From positions 1 through 64,000 of the forward strand of contig JBAYTR010000006.1 of assembly GCA_041675505.1 (NCBI GenBank): DNA of 64,000 nt, given 5' to 3'. Source of the stretch: JAGPCK01 sp041675505 (lineage in GTDB: Bacteria; Bacteroidota; Bacteroidia; UKL13-3). The stretch's first letter is position 1. Every line of letters begins with the position of its first letter. Below the pieces are notes generated by a model. The model had not been told where the DNA came from. It saw only the letters and a list, made by a program, of their open reading frames with translations, and ran no database searches. A program made the position numbers and the translations under genes. Positions 25,903 through 35,188 of the stretch are shown piece by piece.

Positions 25903-27228
25903 ATGCGTATGAAAAAAATTCTGGTTATAGGTGCGGGGCTCTCTTCCTCCTCGCTTATACGTTACCTGTTGCAACATGCTGCATCAGAAAAATGGCAGGT
26001 AACCGTTGCTGACCAATCACCCGAGTTGGCAAAAAAGAAAATAAAACGCTCCAAAAATGCTGTGGCTGTTGCTTTCTCCATTGAAAATAAACTGCAACGC
26101 GAACAGCTAATAAAGGAACATGATTTAGTTATTTCATTGTTGCCGCCTTCCCTACACATAACCGCTGCAAAAGACTGCATCAAATTCGGCAAACATTTAC
26201 TTACGGCCTCTTACATTTCACCTGCCATGCAGGAGCTGAACAAGGCTGCTAAAAAAGCAGGTGTACTTTTATTGAATGAAATGGGGCTTGACCCAGGCAT
26301 TGACCACATGTCGGCCATGCAGTTGATGCAGAAAATACGCAAAAAAGGCGGACAAATTACTTCCTTCAAATCCTTTTGCGGAGGCTTGGTAGCACCTGAA
26401 TTCGACACCAACCCCTGGAATTATAAATTCACCTGGAACCCGCGCAATGTAATTATGGCAGGTAATGCCACAGCAACCTATACAGAGAACAAGCGGATAA
26501 AATTTATTCCGTACAACCGCATTTTTGAACAAACAGAAGAAGTAAAAATAAAAGGATACGGAAGCTTTGAGGCTTATGCCAACCGTGATTCAAATGGCTA
26601 TATTATTCCTTATGGACTTCAAAAGGCTGAGACCGTATTAAGAGGCACTTTGCGTAGAAAAGGGTTTTGCTCGTCATGGAATCACCTCATTAAATTAGGT
26701 CTAACAGATGACACACTGCAATTGCCCGCAACACTCACCTGGCGGGAGTTGATTGACGCTTTGTTACCTTCTGGTTCACAAACCACAGAAAAAAAATTAT
26801 GCAGCACATTGCAAATTCCCTTTAACGGAAAGGAGTTTAAGAAGCTGCAATGGTTGGGCATTTTTGAAACCAAAGCATTGGGGATACAGCAAGCAACACC
26901 TGCCACTGCACTGCAAAAATTACTTCAGGAAAAATGGAAACTGAATGCAGGTGAGCTCGACATGATTGTGATGCAACACCAAATAAATTATACACTCAAT
27001 GGTACATCTCATCAGGTAAAAAGTTCATTGGTGGTAAAAGGTGAAGACGAAACCTACACCGCCATGTCAAAAACGGTGGGGCTACCTATGGCCATTGCCG
27101 CTAAACTTTTGTTGCAGGGAAAAATAAAATCACGTGGGGTTCAAATGCCGGTTATACCTGAAATTTATGAGCCAGCATTAGCTGAGTTGGAGCAAAACGG
27201 AATACGTTTTTTTGAAGAACTAAAATAG
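25903..27228 (+). CDS. Saccharopine dehydrogenase-like NAD(P)-binding protein
   Basis: 441 residues from ATG 25903 (25909 also possible). N-terminal Rossmann motif KKILVIGAGLSSSSLIRYL, then a second-domain signature LLNEMGLDPGIDHMSAMQ and FKSFCGGLVAPEFDTNPWNYKFTWNPRNVI, both characteristic of saccharopine dehydrogenase/reductase (LYS9-type). In lysine metabolism these enzymes link saccharopine to glutamate and aminoadipate semialdehyde. No partner gene (LKR domain, aminoadipate enzymes) is nearby, so the substrate is uncertain. The gene is convergent with corA, with only 1 bp between the stops. Confidence 0.88.
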   Translation: MRMKKILVIGAGLSSSSLIRYLLQHAASEKWQVTVADQSPELAKKKIKRSKNAVAVAFSIENKLQREQLIKEHDLVISLLPPSLHITAAKDCIKFGKHLLTASYISPAMQELNKAAKKAGVLLLNEMGLDPGIDHMSAMQLMQKIRKKGGQITSFKSFCGGLVAPEFDTNPWNYKFTWNPRNVIMAGNATATYTENKRIKFIPYNRIFEQTEEVKIKGYGSFEAYANRDSNGYIIPYGLQKAETVLRGTLRRKGFCSSWNHLIKLGLTDDTLQLPATLTWRELIDALLPSGSQTTEKKLCSTLQIPFNGKEFKKLQWLGIFETKALGIQQATPATALQKLLQEKWKLNAGELDMIVMQHQINYTLNGTSHQVKSSLVVKGEDETYTAMSKTVGLPMAIAAKLLLQGKIKSRGVQMPVIPEIYEPALAELEQNGIRFFEELK

Positions 27229-27229
27229 G

Positions 27230-28180
27230 CTACAGCCACTTGTTCTTTTTAAATACCAATAAGGTAATTATGGAAGAAAACACCATTAAGGCAACCGCGA
27301 AGAGGTAGCCATAGTTCCATCCGATTTCGGGCATATGGGTAAAGTTCATGCCGTAAATACTGGCTATCAATGTGGGGGGCATAAAGATTACCGATACCAC
27401 TGTAAAGATTTTGATAATCTTGTTCTGCTCCAGATTAATTAATCCCAAAAAAGTTTCCTGAAGATACTCCAGGCGTTCGAAACCAAAATCCGTATGATCT
27501 ATAAGTGAACTGATATCTTTTAAAATACTACGTACACGAGGACTATATTCTTCAGGGAAAAACTCACTACGTAACAACGATTGTATTACCCGTTGCTTAT
27601 CAATTATGTTTTGCCGTAACAACATATTCATTTCCTGAAAATAGGAAATCTTAAAGATGATATCCTTGCTTACCAACTTCTCATCACTCACTAGTTTGCC
27701 GGTTTGCGTGATATCGTTCGCAATGCTCTCAATTAAATCTGCATCCAAATCAATGCGTATTTCAAAAATAGTAACCAGTACCTGATAACCATTCGAGTAG
27801 TTTTTAGCTTGTGTTTCCAAGCGTTTAAACATCTCGTTAAATGAACGCAAATCATAATTGCGGTAAGTAATCAGGTAATTATTTTTCAGAATAAAGGAAG
27901 CAGGTTCAGGCCGGTAAGTACCACTTACGGGTACAAGAAAATTGGAATTGGCAATAATGAGTCGCTCGCTTTCAAAATACCTTGAACTGGATTCGATTTC
28001 CATCATCTGTTTATCATCAGGGATATTGATGTGAAAACGCGTTTCAATAAACACTTCTTCTTCAGCTGTAAGGTTATTCAAATCAACCCACACCAATTTA
28101 TTGTAATCAATACCGGCAAGGCTTTGAGTACCGGTACCTTTAACCAATCGGTCGTTTTCCCTATAGTAAATGGTAATCAC
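27230..28180 (-). CDS. corA: CorA-family magnesium/cobalt transporter
   Basis: 316 residues. A large N-terminal cytoplasmic domain leads into a long stalk helix and two C-terminal transmembrane helices. The CorA selectivity signature GMN is at 277-279 (YGMNF), after a first membrane helix IFTVVSVIFMPPTLIASI; the second is YLFAVALMVFSSIITLLVF, ending in the basic KKNKWL. The start is GTG at 28180, giving MITIYYRENDRLV. It lies downstream of the tRNA genes but is separated from them by a terminator. Confidence 0.93.
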   Translation of the reverse strand: MITIYYRENDRLVKGTGTQSLAGIDYNKLVWVDLNNLTAEEEVFIETRFHINIPDDKQMMEIESSSRYFESERLIIANSNFLVPVSGTYRPEPASFILKNNYLITYRNYDLRSFNEMFKRLETQAKNYSNGYQVLVTIFEIRIDLDADLIESIANDITQTGKLVSDEKLVSKDIIFKISYFQEMNMLLRQNIIDKQRVIQSLLRSEFFPEEYSPRVRSILKDISSLIDHTDFGFERLEYLQETFLGLINLEQNKIIKIFTVVSVIFMPPTLIASIYGMNFTHMPEIGWNYGYLFAVALMVFSSIITLLVFKKNKWL

Positions 28181-28258
28181 TCTGGCAAGTTAGGAAAAAT
28201 GTTGTAAACAGAAAGATGAAGTGCACGAGGTAACACATTCTTAACGGAGTAAAATAAA

Positions 28259-28281
28259 AAAGCCGCTTTGAAAGCGGCTTT
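28259..28281 (-). terminator. Terminator of the tRNA transcript
   Basis: AAAGCCGCTT and AAGCGGCTTT form a perfect 10-bp stem with a TGA loop. On the minus strand it is followed by TTTTTATTTT and lies 8 bp beyond the 3-prime end of tRNA-Leu. Confidence 0.9.
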
Positions 28282-28289
28282 AGGATGGG

Positions 28290-28374
28290 TGCTCGGGGCG
28301 GGAATCGAACCCGCACGGCTGTTGAGGCCACAGGATTTTAAGTCCTGCGTGTCTACCAGTTCCACCACCCGAGC
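28290..28374 (-). tRNA. tRNA-Leu (anticodon TAA)
   Basis: 85 nt with a long variable arm, as expected for a class II tRNA. Acceptor stem gctcggg/cccgagc, anticodon loop ctTAAaa, T-loop ttcgatt. The discriminator base is A and CCA is not encoded. Confidence 0.95.
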
Positions 28375-28385
28375 TAAACAAAAAA

Positions 28386-28445
28386 GGTCATTAGAATTAG
28401 CCACCGAAAGAGTTGTTTCAAACAAATGACTAGTGCCTAATGACC
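28386..28445 (-). other. Inverted repeat between the two tRNA genes
   Basis: GGTCATTAG (28386-28394) and CTAATGACC (28437-28445) form a perfect 9-bp stem around a 42-nt loop. A T-rich stretch follows the stem on both strands. Read on the minus strand it sits between tRNA-Gly and tRNA-Leu; it may terminate or help process the Gly transcript. The long loop is unusual for an intrinsic terminator. Confidence 0.6.
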
Positions 28446-28458
28446 ATTTTTTAGATGG

Positions 28459-28531
28459 AGCGAGAGACGAGTCTCGAACTCGCGACCTCAACCTTGGCAA
28501 GGTTGCGCTCTACCAACTGAGCTACTCTCGC
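28459..28531 (-). tRNA. tRNA-Gly (anticodon GCC)
   Basis: 73 nt. Acceptor stem gcgagag/ctctcgc, D-arm agctcagttggtagagc, anticodon stem caacc/ggttg with loop ttGCCaa, T-arm gagttcgagactc. The discriminator is T and CCA is not encoded. The next 110 bp upstream (28532-28642) show no feature. Confidence 0.96.
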
Positions 28532-28642
28532 ACGTTATGTAAACGGACTGCAAATATAAGGCTACAGCCAACTTTTGCAATAGTAGCCGTAAATATTTAA
28601 GAGATTTTATCTACTTGTTTTTCAGCAGGCTAACAAGCGGCA

Positions 28643-31249
28643 TTATTTTCCTTCCACTATTTTCTTCAAATAATGCAGTTTCATCAGAGCCTCCAGCGGA
28701 GTAATTGCATCTACTTCCACCTTGTGCAACTCTTCTTTTACCCGCTGCACCAAGGGGTCATCAATCTGAAACATGTTGAGTTGAAAATCAGGATTTGTGA
28801 GTTTCTTCACTACCTCTTTACCGCTAAGTGAAGAGCGGTTCTCTTCCAGGTAGTGCAGAATCTCCTCCGACCTGCGCAGTACCTCTTTGGGTATGCCGGC
28901 CATACGGGCCACGTGAATACCAAAGCTATGCTCACTCCCACCCTCTTTTAATTTTCGTAGAAAAATTACTTTGTTGCCTGATTCTTTAACCGCCACATGA
29001 AAGTTTTTTATCCCATCAAATTTACCCTCCAGCTCATTGAGTTCGTGATAGTGGGTAGCAAAAAGTGTTTTAGGTTTTTGTTTCACCTGTGTAAGGTATT
29101 CTGCAATGGACCAGGCCAGCGAAACCCCGTCATACGTGCTGGTTCCGCGTCCTATTTCATCCAGCAGAATAAGACTGCGGTCAGACAGATTGTTTAGAAT
29201 GCTGGCAGTTTCCATCATCTCTACCATAAAGGTTGACTCACCGCTGGAAATATTATCTGACGCCCCAACACGGGTGAAAACCTTATCAACAATACCCATA
29301 CGTGCATAGGTGGCAGGCACAAAACTACCCACCTGAGCCATTAATACGGCTAATGCTGTTTGCCTGAGTACTGCCGACTTACCCGACATGTTGGGACCGG
29401 TTAAAATAATCACCTGCTGCTTTTCATTATCAAGCCAGATATCATTAGGTATGTATTGTTCCCCAACCGGCAACTGGTGCTCGATAACCGGATGGCGGCA
29501 ATCTTTGAGCATTAACTCAAATGTATCATTCACCTCAGGGCGGCAATACTTATTCTTTAAAGCAACATGGGCAAAAGAGAGCAAACAGTCAATTTTAGCC
29601 AGTTGCAAGGCATTCTGCTGAATCGGAGTAACGTATTCGGTAAGTTCTACCACCAACTCGGTAAAGAGTCGTTCTTCAATGGCCGCAATTTTTTCTTCGG
29701 CACCCAAAATTTTATCTTCGTATTCTTTGAGCTCCTGAGTAATGTAACGCTCAGCATTTACCAGCGTTTGCTTACGTATCCACTCCACCGGTACTTTATC
29801 TTTGTGGGCATTTGTAACCTCGAGGTAGTAACCAAAAACATTGTTATAAGATATTTTGAGCGAGGTAATTCCTGTACGTTGCACTTCACGTTGCTGAATT
29901 TGCAAGAGGTAATCTTTTCCGGAAAAAGCAATTTTGCGCAACTCATCCAAATCAGCATTTACACCTTCTGCAATTAATCCCCCTTTGTTAATTAATGCCG
30001 GAGGTTCAGCACTGAGTGTTTGCTCCATACGAAGAATAGCGGTATGACAAGGAATCAATTGATCAGCCAGCTTCTTTAATTGCAATGAATCAGTAGTGCG
30101 AAACAATAACTGAACAGGCTCTACTACTTTTAATGAACGACACAACTGCATCAATTCCCGTGGGTTGATGCGTTTCATTGCTACCTTAGAAACCAGTCGT
30201 TCCAAATCACCCACCTGCCTCAGGTAAACGGCTATTTCTTCCGCCAGTTTTTGTTGCTTGGTAAATTGCTCTACAATTTCGAGCCGCTCCTCAATCAGCT
30301 TCTGTTCCTTTAAGGGCATTACCATCCACCTGCGCATCAAGCGGCCACCCATAGGAGTTAACGTAGTATCCAAAATTTGAATAAGCGGTACTCCGTTTTC
30401 ATTCGGGCTGTTGACCAGTTCCAGATTACGCACAGTAAAAGCATCCAACCACACAAAACGATCTTCTTCCAAACGCGATATGGAGCCAATGTGTCCAAGC
30501 TGGTGGTGCTGATTTTCATGCAGGTAATGCAAAGAGGCACCGGCCGCAATAATACCCAGATTCAATCTGTCAATACCAAAACCTTTGAGTGACTGGGTTT
30601 CAAAATGACGTTGTAGTTTTTCAGTAGCATAATCAGTGGTATAAATCCAATCGTCTAACTGAAAAGTAAAGAACTTATCTCCGAACAATGAAGTAAATTG
30701 TCTGAACTGAGGTTTACTCACTAATATTTCAGAAGGTTTTAACCCCTGCAACAATTTATCGAGGTAATCGTGCTTGCCCTGCGCAACAAAAAATTCTCCG
30801 GTAGAAATATCCAAAAAAGAAATTCCACCGTCCTTCTCTTGCAGGTATATTGAAGCGAGGTAGTTGTTTTGTTTTACTTCTAAAATTTTGTCGTTGTAAG
30901 AAACTCCGGGGGAAACCAGTTCAGTAACTCCGCGCTTCACAATTTTTTTAGTGAGCTTGGGGTCTTCCAACTGATCGCAAATGGCCACACGTTGACCGGC
31001 TCTTACCAGTTTAGGCAGATAAGAGTCAAGCGAGTGGTGCGGGAAACCGGCCAGTTCAATATGAGATGCGCTGCCGTTGGCCCTTTTGGTAAGTACAATA
31101 CCCAGTATCTGCGAAGCTTTTATGGCATCGTCTCCGAATGTTTCATAAAAATCACCCACCCTGAACAGGAGTATCGCATCCGGATACTTCTGCTTAATCT
31201 GGTTGTATTGCCTCATCAAAGGCGTTTCAGCGGTTTCTGTTGTTTTCAA
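28643..31249 (-). CDS. mutS: DNA mismatch repair protein MutS
   Basis: 868 residues. Mismatch-recognition domain with the intercalating Phe-x-Glu motif DFYETF near residue 32-37. The ATPase has Walker A GPNMSGKSA (about 618-626), Walker B LILLDEIGRGTSTYDG and the FATHYHEL signature, followed by a helix-turn-helix region. The start is TTG at 31249: the resulting ETPLMRQYNQIKQKYPDA is family-like, whereas ATG 31216 would remove the conserved ETPL segment, and an in-frame stop lies just upstream. No mutL is adjacent. It is divergent from the SpoU methyltransferase gene, with 43 bp between starts. Confidence 0.96.
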   Translation of the reverse strand: MKTTETAETPLMRQYNQIKQKYPDAILLFRVGDFYETFGDDAIKASQILGIVLTKRANGSASHIELAGFPHHSLDSYLPKLVRAGQRVAICDQLEDPKLTKKIVKRGVTELVSPGVSYNDKILEVKQNNYLASIYLQEKDGGISFLDISTGEFFVAQGKHDYLDKLLQGLKPSEILVSKPQFRQFTSLFGDKFFTFQLDDWIYTTDYATEKLQRHFETQSLKGFGIDRLNLGIIAAGASLHYLHENQHHQLGHIGSISRLEEDRFVWLDAFTVRNLELVNSPNENGVPLIQILDTTLTPMGGRLMRRWMVMPLKEQKLIEERLEIVEQFTKQQKLAEEIAVYLRQVGDLERLVSKVAMKRINPRELMQLCRSLKVVEPVQLLFRTTDSLQLKKLADQLIPCHTAILRMEQTLSAEPPALINKGGLIAEGVNADLDELRKIAFSGKDYLLQIQQREVQRTGITSLKISYNNVFGYYLEVTNAHKDKVPVEWIRKQTLVNAERYITQELKEYEDKILGAEEKIAAIEERLFTELVVELTEYVTPIQQNALQLAKIDCLLSFAHVALKNKYCRPEVNDTFELMLKDCRHPVIEHQLPVGEQYIPNDIWLDNEKQQVIILTGPNMSGKSAVLRQTALAVLMAQVGSFVPATYARMGIVDKVFTRVGASDNISSGESTFMVEMMETASILNNLSDRSLILLDEIGRGTSTYDGVSLAWSIAEYLTQVKQKPKTLFATHYHELNELEGKFDGIKNFHVAVKESGNKVIFLRKLKEGGSEHSFGIHVARMAGIPKEVLRRSEEILHYLEENRSSLSGKEVVKKLTNPDFQLNMFQIDDPLVQRVKEELHKVEVDAITPLEALMKLHYLKKIVEGK

Positions 31250-31292
31250 AATATGTTGTTCTTTTCAGCAGAAAGATGCAAAATTGCATGCT

Positions 31293-31826
31293 ATGGTGCG
31301 CAAATTAAAGAATATTGAACTAAACCGCTTAAGTGTGGAAGAATTCAGAACAACTGATAAGATGAACGTGGTACTTGTACTGGATAATATTCGCAGTGCG
31401 CTCAATGTGGGTTCTATGTTCAGAACAGCCGATGCATTCACCGTCAAATCGCTGTATTTGTGCGGAATAACAGCTTCTCCACCCAATAATGAGTTACGAA
31501 AAACCGCCTTGGGAGCCGAAGAAAGTGTAGACTGGAAACATTTTCCCTCTACCATAGAGGCCATTACTGCTTTAAAAGATGAAGGTTACAGCATTATGGC
31601 CGTAGAACAAACCAGCTCCAGCCTGATAATAAATAATTTTACACCTGAGGCAGGCGTAAAATATGCCCTTATTCTGGGAAACGAAGTACACGGAGTAAGT
31701 GAAGATTGCATACCCTTGTGCGAAAAGTATCTTGAAATACCGCAAGCAGGAAGTAAACATTCCCTCAATGTGGCAGTAAGTGCCGGAATAGTAACCTGGC
31801 ATTTTTTCCAACACCTGTATAAATGA
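31293..31826 (+). CDS. TrmH/SpoU-family RNA 2-prime-O-methyltransferase
   Basis: 177 residues from ATG 31293; the frame opens earlier at 31203 but would run into mutS. SPOUT motifs in order: NIRSALNVGSMFRTA (motif 1), ILGNEVHGVS (motif 2) and LEIPQAGSKHSLNVAVSAGI (motif 3, the knot). No N-terminal L30-like RNA-binding domain is present, so this is a short SpoU enzyme, either a tRNA or rRNA 2-prime-O-methyltransferase. The target nucleotide cannot be told from the sequence. Confidence 0.92.
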   Translation: MVRKLKNIELNRLSVEEFRTTDKMNVVLVLDNIRSALNVGSMFRTADAFTVKSLYLCGITASPPNNELRKTALGAEESVDWKHFPSTIEAITALKDEGYSIMAVEQTSSSLIINNFTPEAGVKYALILGNEVHGVSEDCIPLCEKYLEIPQAGSKHSLNVAVSAGIVTWHFFQHLYK

Positions 31827-31827
31827 A

Positions 31828-31852
31828 AAATCCCCCGACCAGCGGAGGATTT
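31828..31852. terminator. Terminator between convergent genes
   Basis: AAATCCCCCG and CGGAGGATTT form an imperfect stem (about 10 bp with one mismatch or wobble) preceded by an A-run. It lies between the SpoU gene and the convergent OmpA-like gene and could work in both directions. Confidence 0.6.
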
Positions 31853-31874
31853 CACAAAACAAACTATAACAGCT

Positions 31875-33497
31875 TTACTCAACTATCTTGAAAGTTACGC
31901 GTCTGTTGGCAGCCAACGCATCTCTGCGTTTACCATCTACCAACGGATCTTTCTTACCAATGGTTTGTACTATTAAACGGCTGCGGTCTATCCCGAATTT
32001 CTTAGATAGAATATCGGCTACTGACTGAGCACGTTTGCGTGCAAGTTCCAGGTTATAGGCTTCATCTTTGCGCATATCTGCACCACCTATAATGTATATT
32101 TTAGTTTCAGGGAAGTTTCTCAGTGCATGAGCTACACCGTATAAATCGGCATAGTATCTTGAAGGTACATCAAACTCATCTGTTTCAAAGAATATAGCAG
32201 GCAGGTAACCTATTTTACCTACTTGTTTAAACATTTGCTCAGCTTTATCTGTAGGAACGGCTTGCAATTCTTTAGCTACAGTTTTAGAAATGATGGCAAT
32301 ACCCTGGTGGTTTACAATCATACTGGTATCTGTTCCGGGCTCTAAATCTTTGTGATCGGGAACACCATCTCCGTCTGTATCCTGAGACTTACCGTTAGCA
32401 TCCACTTGTGCACCGGGATCGGTAAACGGTTCTACGTCCAGATGATCAGGAATTCCGTCACGGTCAGTATCAACAGCCTTACCACTTCCGTATACATTTA
32501 CACTATCCGGTGTATTTACTTCTCTGTCGAAGAAATCAGAAACACCATCGTTGTCGTTGTCAATTTTCAGCGCTTCAACAGTTTTCTTCATCATGGTCAA
32601 ATCATCGTACATGTATTTAACAGGATTTGACCATTCAATTGGTGTAGCCACTTTTTTACCAAAGTGATAGGTAATACCAATAGCAGGGAATGCATACCAG
32701 TCATATGACTTATTGTTTACACCTGCGCCTCCGGCAGGGTTCCATAAATCAACAGAATCACTTTGAGTCATGCGTAATCCGAATTCTGCTAAAATGTCTA
32801 TTGAGTTACTCAGTTGGTACTTCAATCCCAGTCCGACAGGTACGGAGTATATTGTTTTAGTGTAAGGTTTTAACGGAGCGTTCCATTCTGAGAAGCTAAC
32901 CGCTTCCGGCATTAACATGGCGAAACCAACGTAAGAGTACATCTGTATCGGGCGATGAGGTTTGATGAAATTGATGTTGCCTATATTAAACACCAATGAG
33001 CCTGAAATTTCAGCAAAACTTGTTCTTTGCCTGAGTGTGTCTGTGCTGAGATGTCCTCTTGAAAACTGTCCTCCCATAAAGCCAAAGCGCAGGCCCAATG
33101 AATGTGTCAATTTTAAATTTAAAGTACCGCCATAAACAGGACTCATCTTATAATTTTCCAAATCAAAGAAGGTAACCGGAACACCCACCATACCGGTTAT
33201 CGAAACACGTTTGAAATCGCGCTTTGGAAAATTATTGACTACGGGCACCTTAGGTGCTTTGGCTGCTTTAGCTGTTTTAGCCTTGGGATCCTTTGAATTG
33301 GTTTTACCTTTTGCAACCGGTTTCTTTTTAGGCTCCGGTTTTTTCTTTGGAGCAGGCTTGGCAGCCGGCTTCTTTTTCGGAGCTGGTTTGGTTGCCGTTT
33401 TCTTTTTCGGATCAGTTTTGGTTTTGGGGTCCGTCTGTGCAAATGCCAGAGAAAGGGACACCAAAGTGCAAATGAGTAAGAGGGTGATTTTTTTCAT
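31875..33497 (-). CDS. OmpA-family protein with Lys/Pro-rich linker, barrel and TSP3 repeats
   Basis: 540 residues from ATG 33497. Signal peptide (1-20, AFAQ|T); a Lys/Pro/Ala-rich segment (about 22-85) of repeated PKKKP and KPAPKKK blocks; an outer-membrane barrel domain (about 95-310); thrombospondin type 3 calcium-binding repeats with DNDNDGVSDFFD, DTDRDGIPDHLD and DTDGDGVPDHKD; then a C-terminal OmpA domain with NLELARKRAQSVADIL and ANRRVTFKIVE that should bind peptidoglycan. It tethers the outer membrane to the wall. The long basic stretch right after the signal peptide is unusual. Confidence 0.92.
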   Translation of the reverse strand: MKKITLLLICTLVSLSLAFAQTDPKTKTDPKKKTATKPAPKKKPAAKPAPKKKPEPKKKPVAKGKTNSKDPKAKTAKAAKAPKVPVVNNFPKRDFKRVSITGMVGVPVTFFDLENYKMSPVYGGTLNLKLTHSLGLRFGFMGGQFSRGHLSTDTLRQRTSFAEISGSLVFNIGNINFIKPHRPIQMYSYVGFAMLMPEAVSFSEWNAPLKPYTKTIYSVPVGLGLKYQLSNSIDILAEFGLRMTQSDSVDLWNPAGGAGVNNKSYDWYAFPAIGITYHFGKKVATPIEWSNPVKYMYDDLTMMKKTVEALKIDNDNDGVSDFFDREVNTPDSVNVYGSGKAVDTDRDGIPDHLDVEPFTDPGAQVDANGKSQDTDGDGVPDHKDLEPGTDTSMIVNHQGIAIISKTVAKELQAVPTDKAEQMFKQVGKIGYLPAIFFETDEFDVPSRYYADLYGVAHALRNFPETKIYIIGGADMRKDEAYNLELARKRAQSVADILSKKFGIDRSRLIVQTIGKKDPLVDGKRRDALAANRRVTFKIVE

Positions 33498-33549
33498 CGC
33501 GCTTTTAATTTTAGGCTTACACAAATTTCTCTTGCGCGGTGATGCCTAC

Positions 33550-33557
33550 CAAACCTA
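33550..33557 (-). promoter_or_regulatory. -7 promoter box of the OmpA-like gene
   Basis: On the minus strand this is TAGGTTTG, a perfect TAnnTTTG, in the 86-bp gap after bshC. It implies a leader of about 50 nt before ATG 33497. Confidence 0.5.
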
Positions 33558-33583
33558 TACTTTGAACAGGTTTGGACTGTTGT

Positions 33584-35188
33584 CTAAATTTTCACACAAG
33601 CCACATTTTGCTCGAAGGGGTGTGTGAGATTGTACATGGTTTCAATGTATGTGGAAGCCTCATTTTTTGCCTTACTAAGTATGTTTTCACTTCGCTCAGC
33701 CAATGCATTTTCAGGAAGTAAATGTTGTCTTACTTTGAGTAATTTATCTATTTGATTATCATTGCCTTCCTTTACTATATCCACAAAATCTTTTCCCATT
33801 TTCTTGATAAGTGCCTTTTGTTCATTGATTCGCTTCACCCATGCACCTACTTTGGACTTATCAACAAGCTCCATCTTAGATGTGAATACATCCAAAAACG
33901 CATTTATCTGCTTAATCTCCTCTGATACGGAAAACTGTTCCCCGCTTTTTTGCAGAAATAAATCTACTAATATGTGCTCATCCTGAAAGAAATCTGCTAC
34001 ACTCAAACCATTTGAAATTATTTGCTTTTGCGCCTTTTCACCCAGAGTAACAAAACTGTTTCTCAAGTGCAAAACTGGGAAGCTTACATCAAATTTTTCA
34101 AAGCTCTTTTTTAACTCCAGCCAATAGGCTATCTCACCGGGACCACCAACATAGCCCAGATTAGGAAGAATGACTTCCTGGTAAAGGGGGCGCATAATCA
34201 CGTTCGGACTAAAACGTTCAGGGTGAAGTTTTAATTCCTGCTTCAACTCTTCTGATGAAAAAACAATGTCAGTATTGTTGATTTGATAATTATTATCACC
34301 TGAAATTCTTTCTCTATTGCCTTTTTCTGTGATGTAAAAATGGTTGATTTCTCTGGGGTTAACCTGAATTTTATACCCTTCACTCTCGAGCAATCTGATT
34401 GATTCTGCAACCTCATGCTGCGCTTTTTTTCCAAAGATATCTTCAGCGGCAAATGAACTGAAAAGTTGTTTGAGCACCGCATTATCAGGTTGAAGAATTA
34501 ACAACCCGTAAGAAGCAAAAAGATGGTGGTATATTTTAAATGTTGCATCAGCCAGTTTGGAACTTTGCAGGTAGGCTTCTTTAAACGGCTCAAGTAAACT
34601 CGCTGGCAAACGCAAATCTTCCAGTTGTTTGATTACTTCGTCTATTCCGTTTAATGGCAAGCGCCCCACTGGCTGTCCTTTCACCTCAGCCGGGTAGGCC
34701 CACTCCAGCTTTTTTGAGAAAAGATGAATGTGATTAATTTCATCAAAATCGTGATCCTCTGTTGCCAACCAAAATACAGGAACAAACTTTTTATCCGGGT
34801 GCAACTCTTGAAGCTCTTCAGCCAGACGAATGGTAGTAAGTATTTTATAGATGCAATACAACGGACCTGTAAAAATATTGAGCTGATGGCCCGTGGTAAC
34901 TGTATAGGTATGGGGTTGGGCCAACGCACGGAGATTATCCCGTACTTTTTGTGCCGAATCAGCTTCCCATAAGTTGAGACTACGGTAGTATTTTTCCATC
35001 TCTGCCACCAGCACCGGGCGGTTAGCTTCATTGTATTGTCTATGAGAAATGGCTTCAGCATACCCTTGCGGAGTACAAAAAGCGGTAACGAATGGTTTTA
35101 ATTTTTCTTCCTTGTTGATATAATCAACTACCAACGGAGGAAATTGTCCGGATTGGGCTAAGCTCACATGGCCAATTAACTCACTCAT
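33584..35188 (-). CDS. bshC: Bacillithiol biosynthesis cysteine-adding enzyme BshC
   Basis: 534 residues, full length for the family. Signature segments TGHQLNIFTGPLYCIYKI, PVFWLATEDHDFDEINH, GYVGGPGEIAYWLELKKSFE and a C-terminal coiled-coil portion. BshC is assigned to the last step of bacillithiol synthesis, joining cysteine to GlcN-malate. bshA and bshB are not in the window. The ATG overlaps the rimO stop (ATGA, 35185-35188), so it is translated with rimO. Confidence 0.94.
   Translation of the reverse strand: MSELIGHVSLAQSGQFPPLVVDYINKEEKLKPFVTAFCTPQGYAEAISHRQYNEANRPVLVAEMEKYYRSLNLWEADSAQKVRDNLRALAQPHTYTVTTGHQLNIFTGPLYCIYKILTTIRLAEELQELHPDKKFVPVFWLATEDHDFDEINHIHLFSKKLEWAYPAEVKGQPVGRLPLNGIDEVIKQLEDLRLPASLLEPFKEAYLQSSKLADATFKIYHHLFASYGLLILQPDNAVLKQLFSSFAAEDIFGKKAQHEVAESIRLLESEGYKIQVNPREINHFYITEKGNRERISGDNNYQINNTDIVFSSEELKQELKLHPERFSPNVIMRPLYQEVILPNLGYVGGPGEIAYWLELKKSFEKFDVSFPVLHLRNSFVTLGEKAQKQIISNGLSVADFFQDEHILVDLFLQKSGEQFSVSEEIKQINAFLDVFTSKMELVDKSKVGAWVKRINEQKALIKKMGKDFVDIVKEGNDNQIDKLLKVRQHLLPENALAERSENILSKAKNEASTYIETMYNLTHPFEQNVACVKI

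Noticed and set aside
28177..28500. 107-residue open frame on the minus strand.
   Set aside because: It spans both tRNA genes and the tRNA terminator, so it is a shadow of RNA genes.
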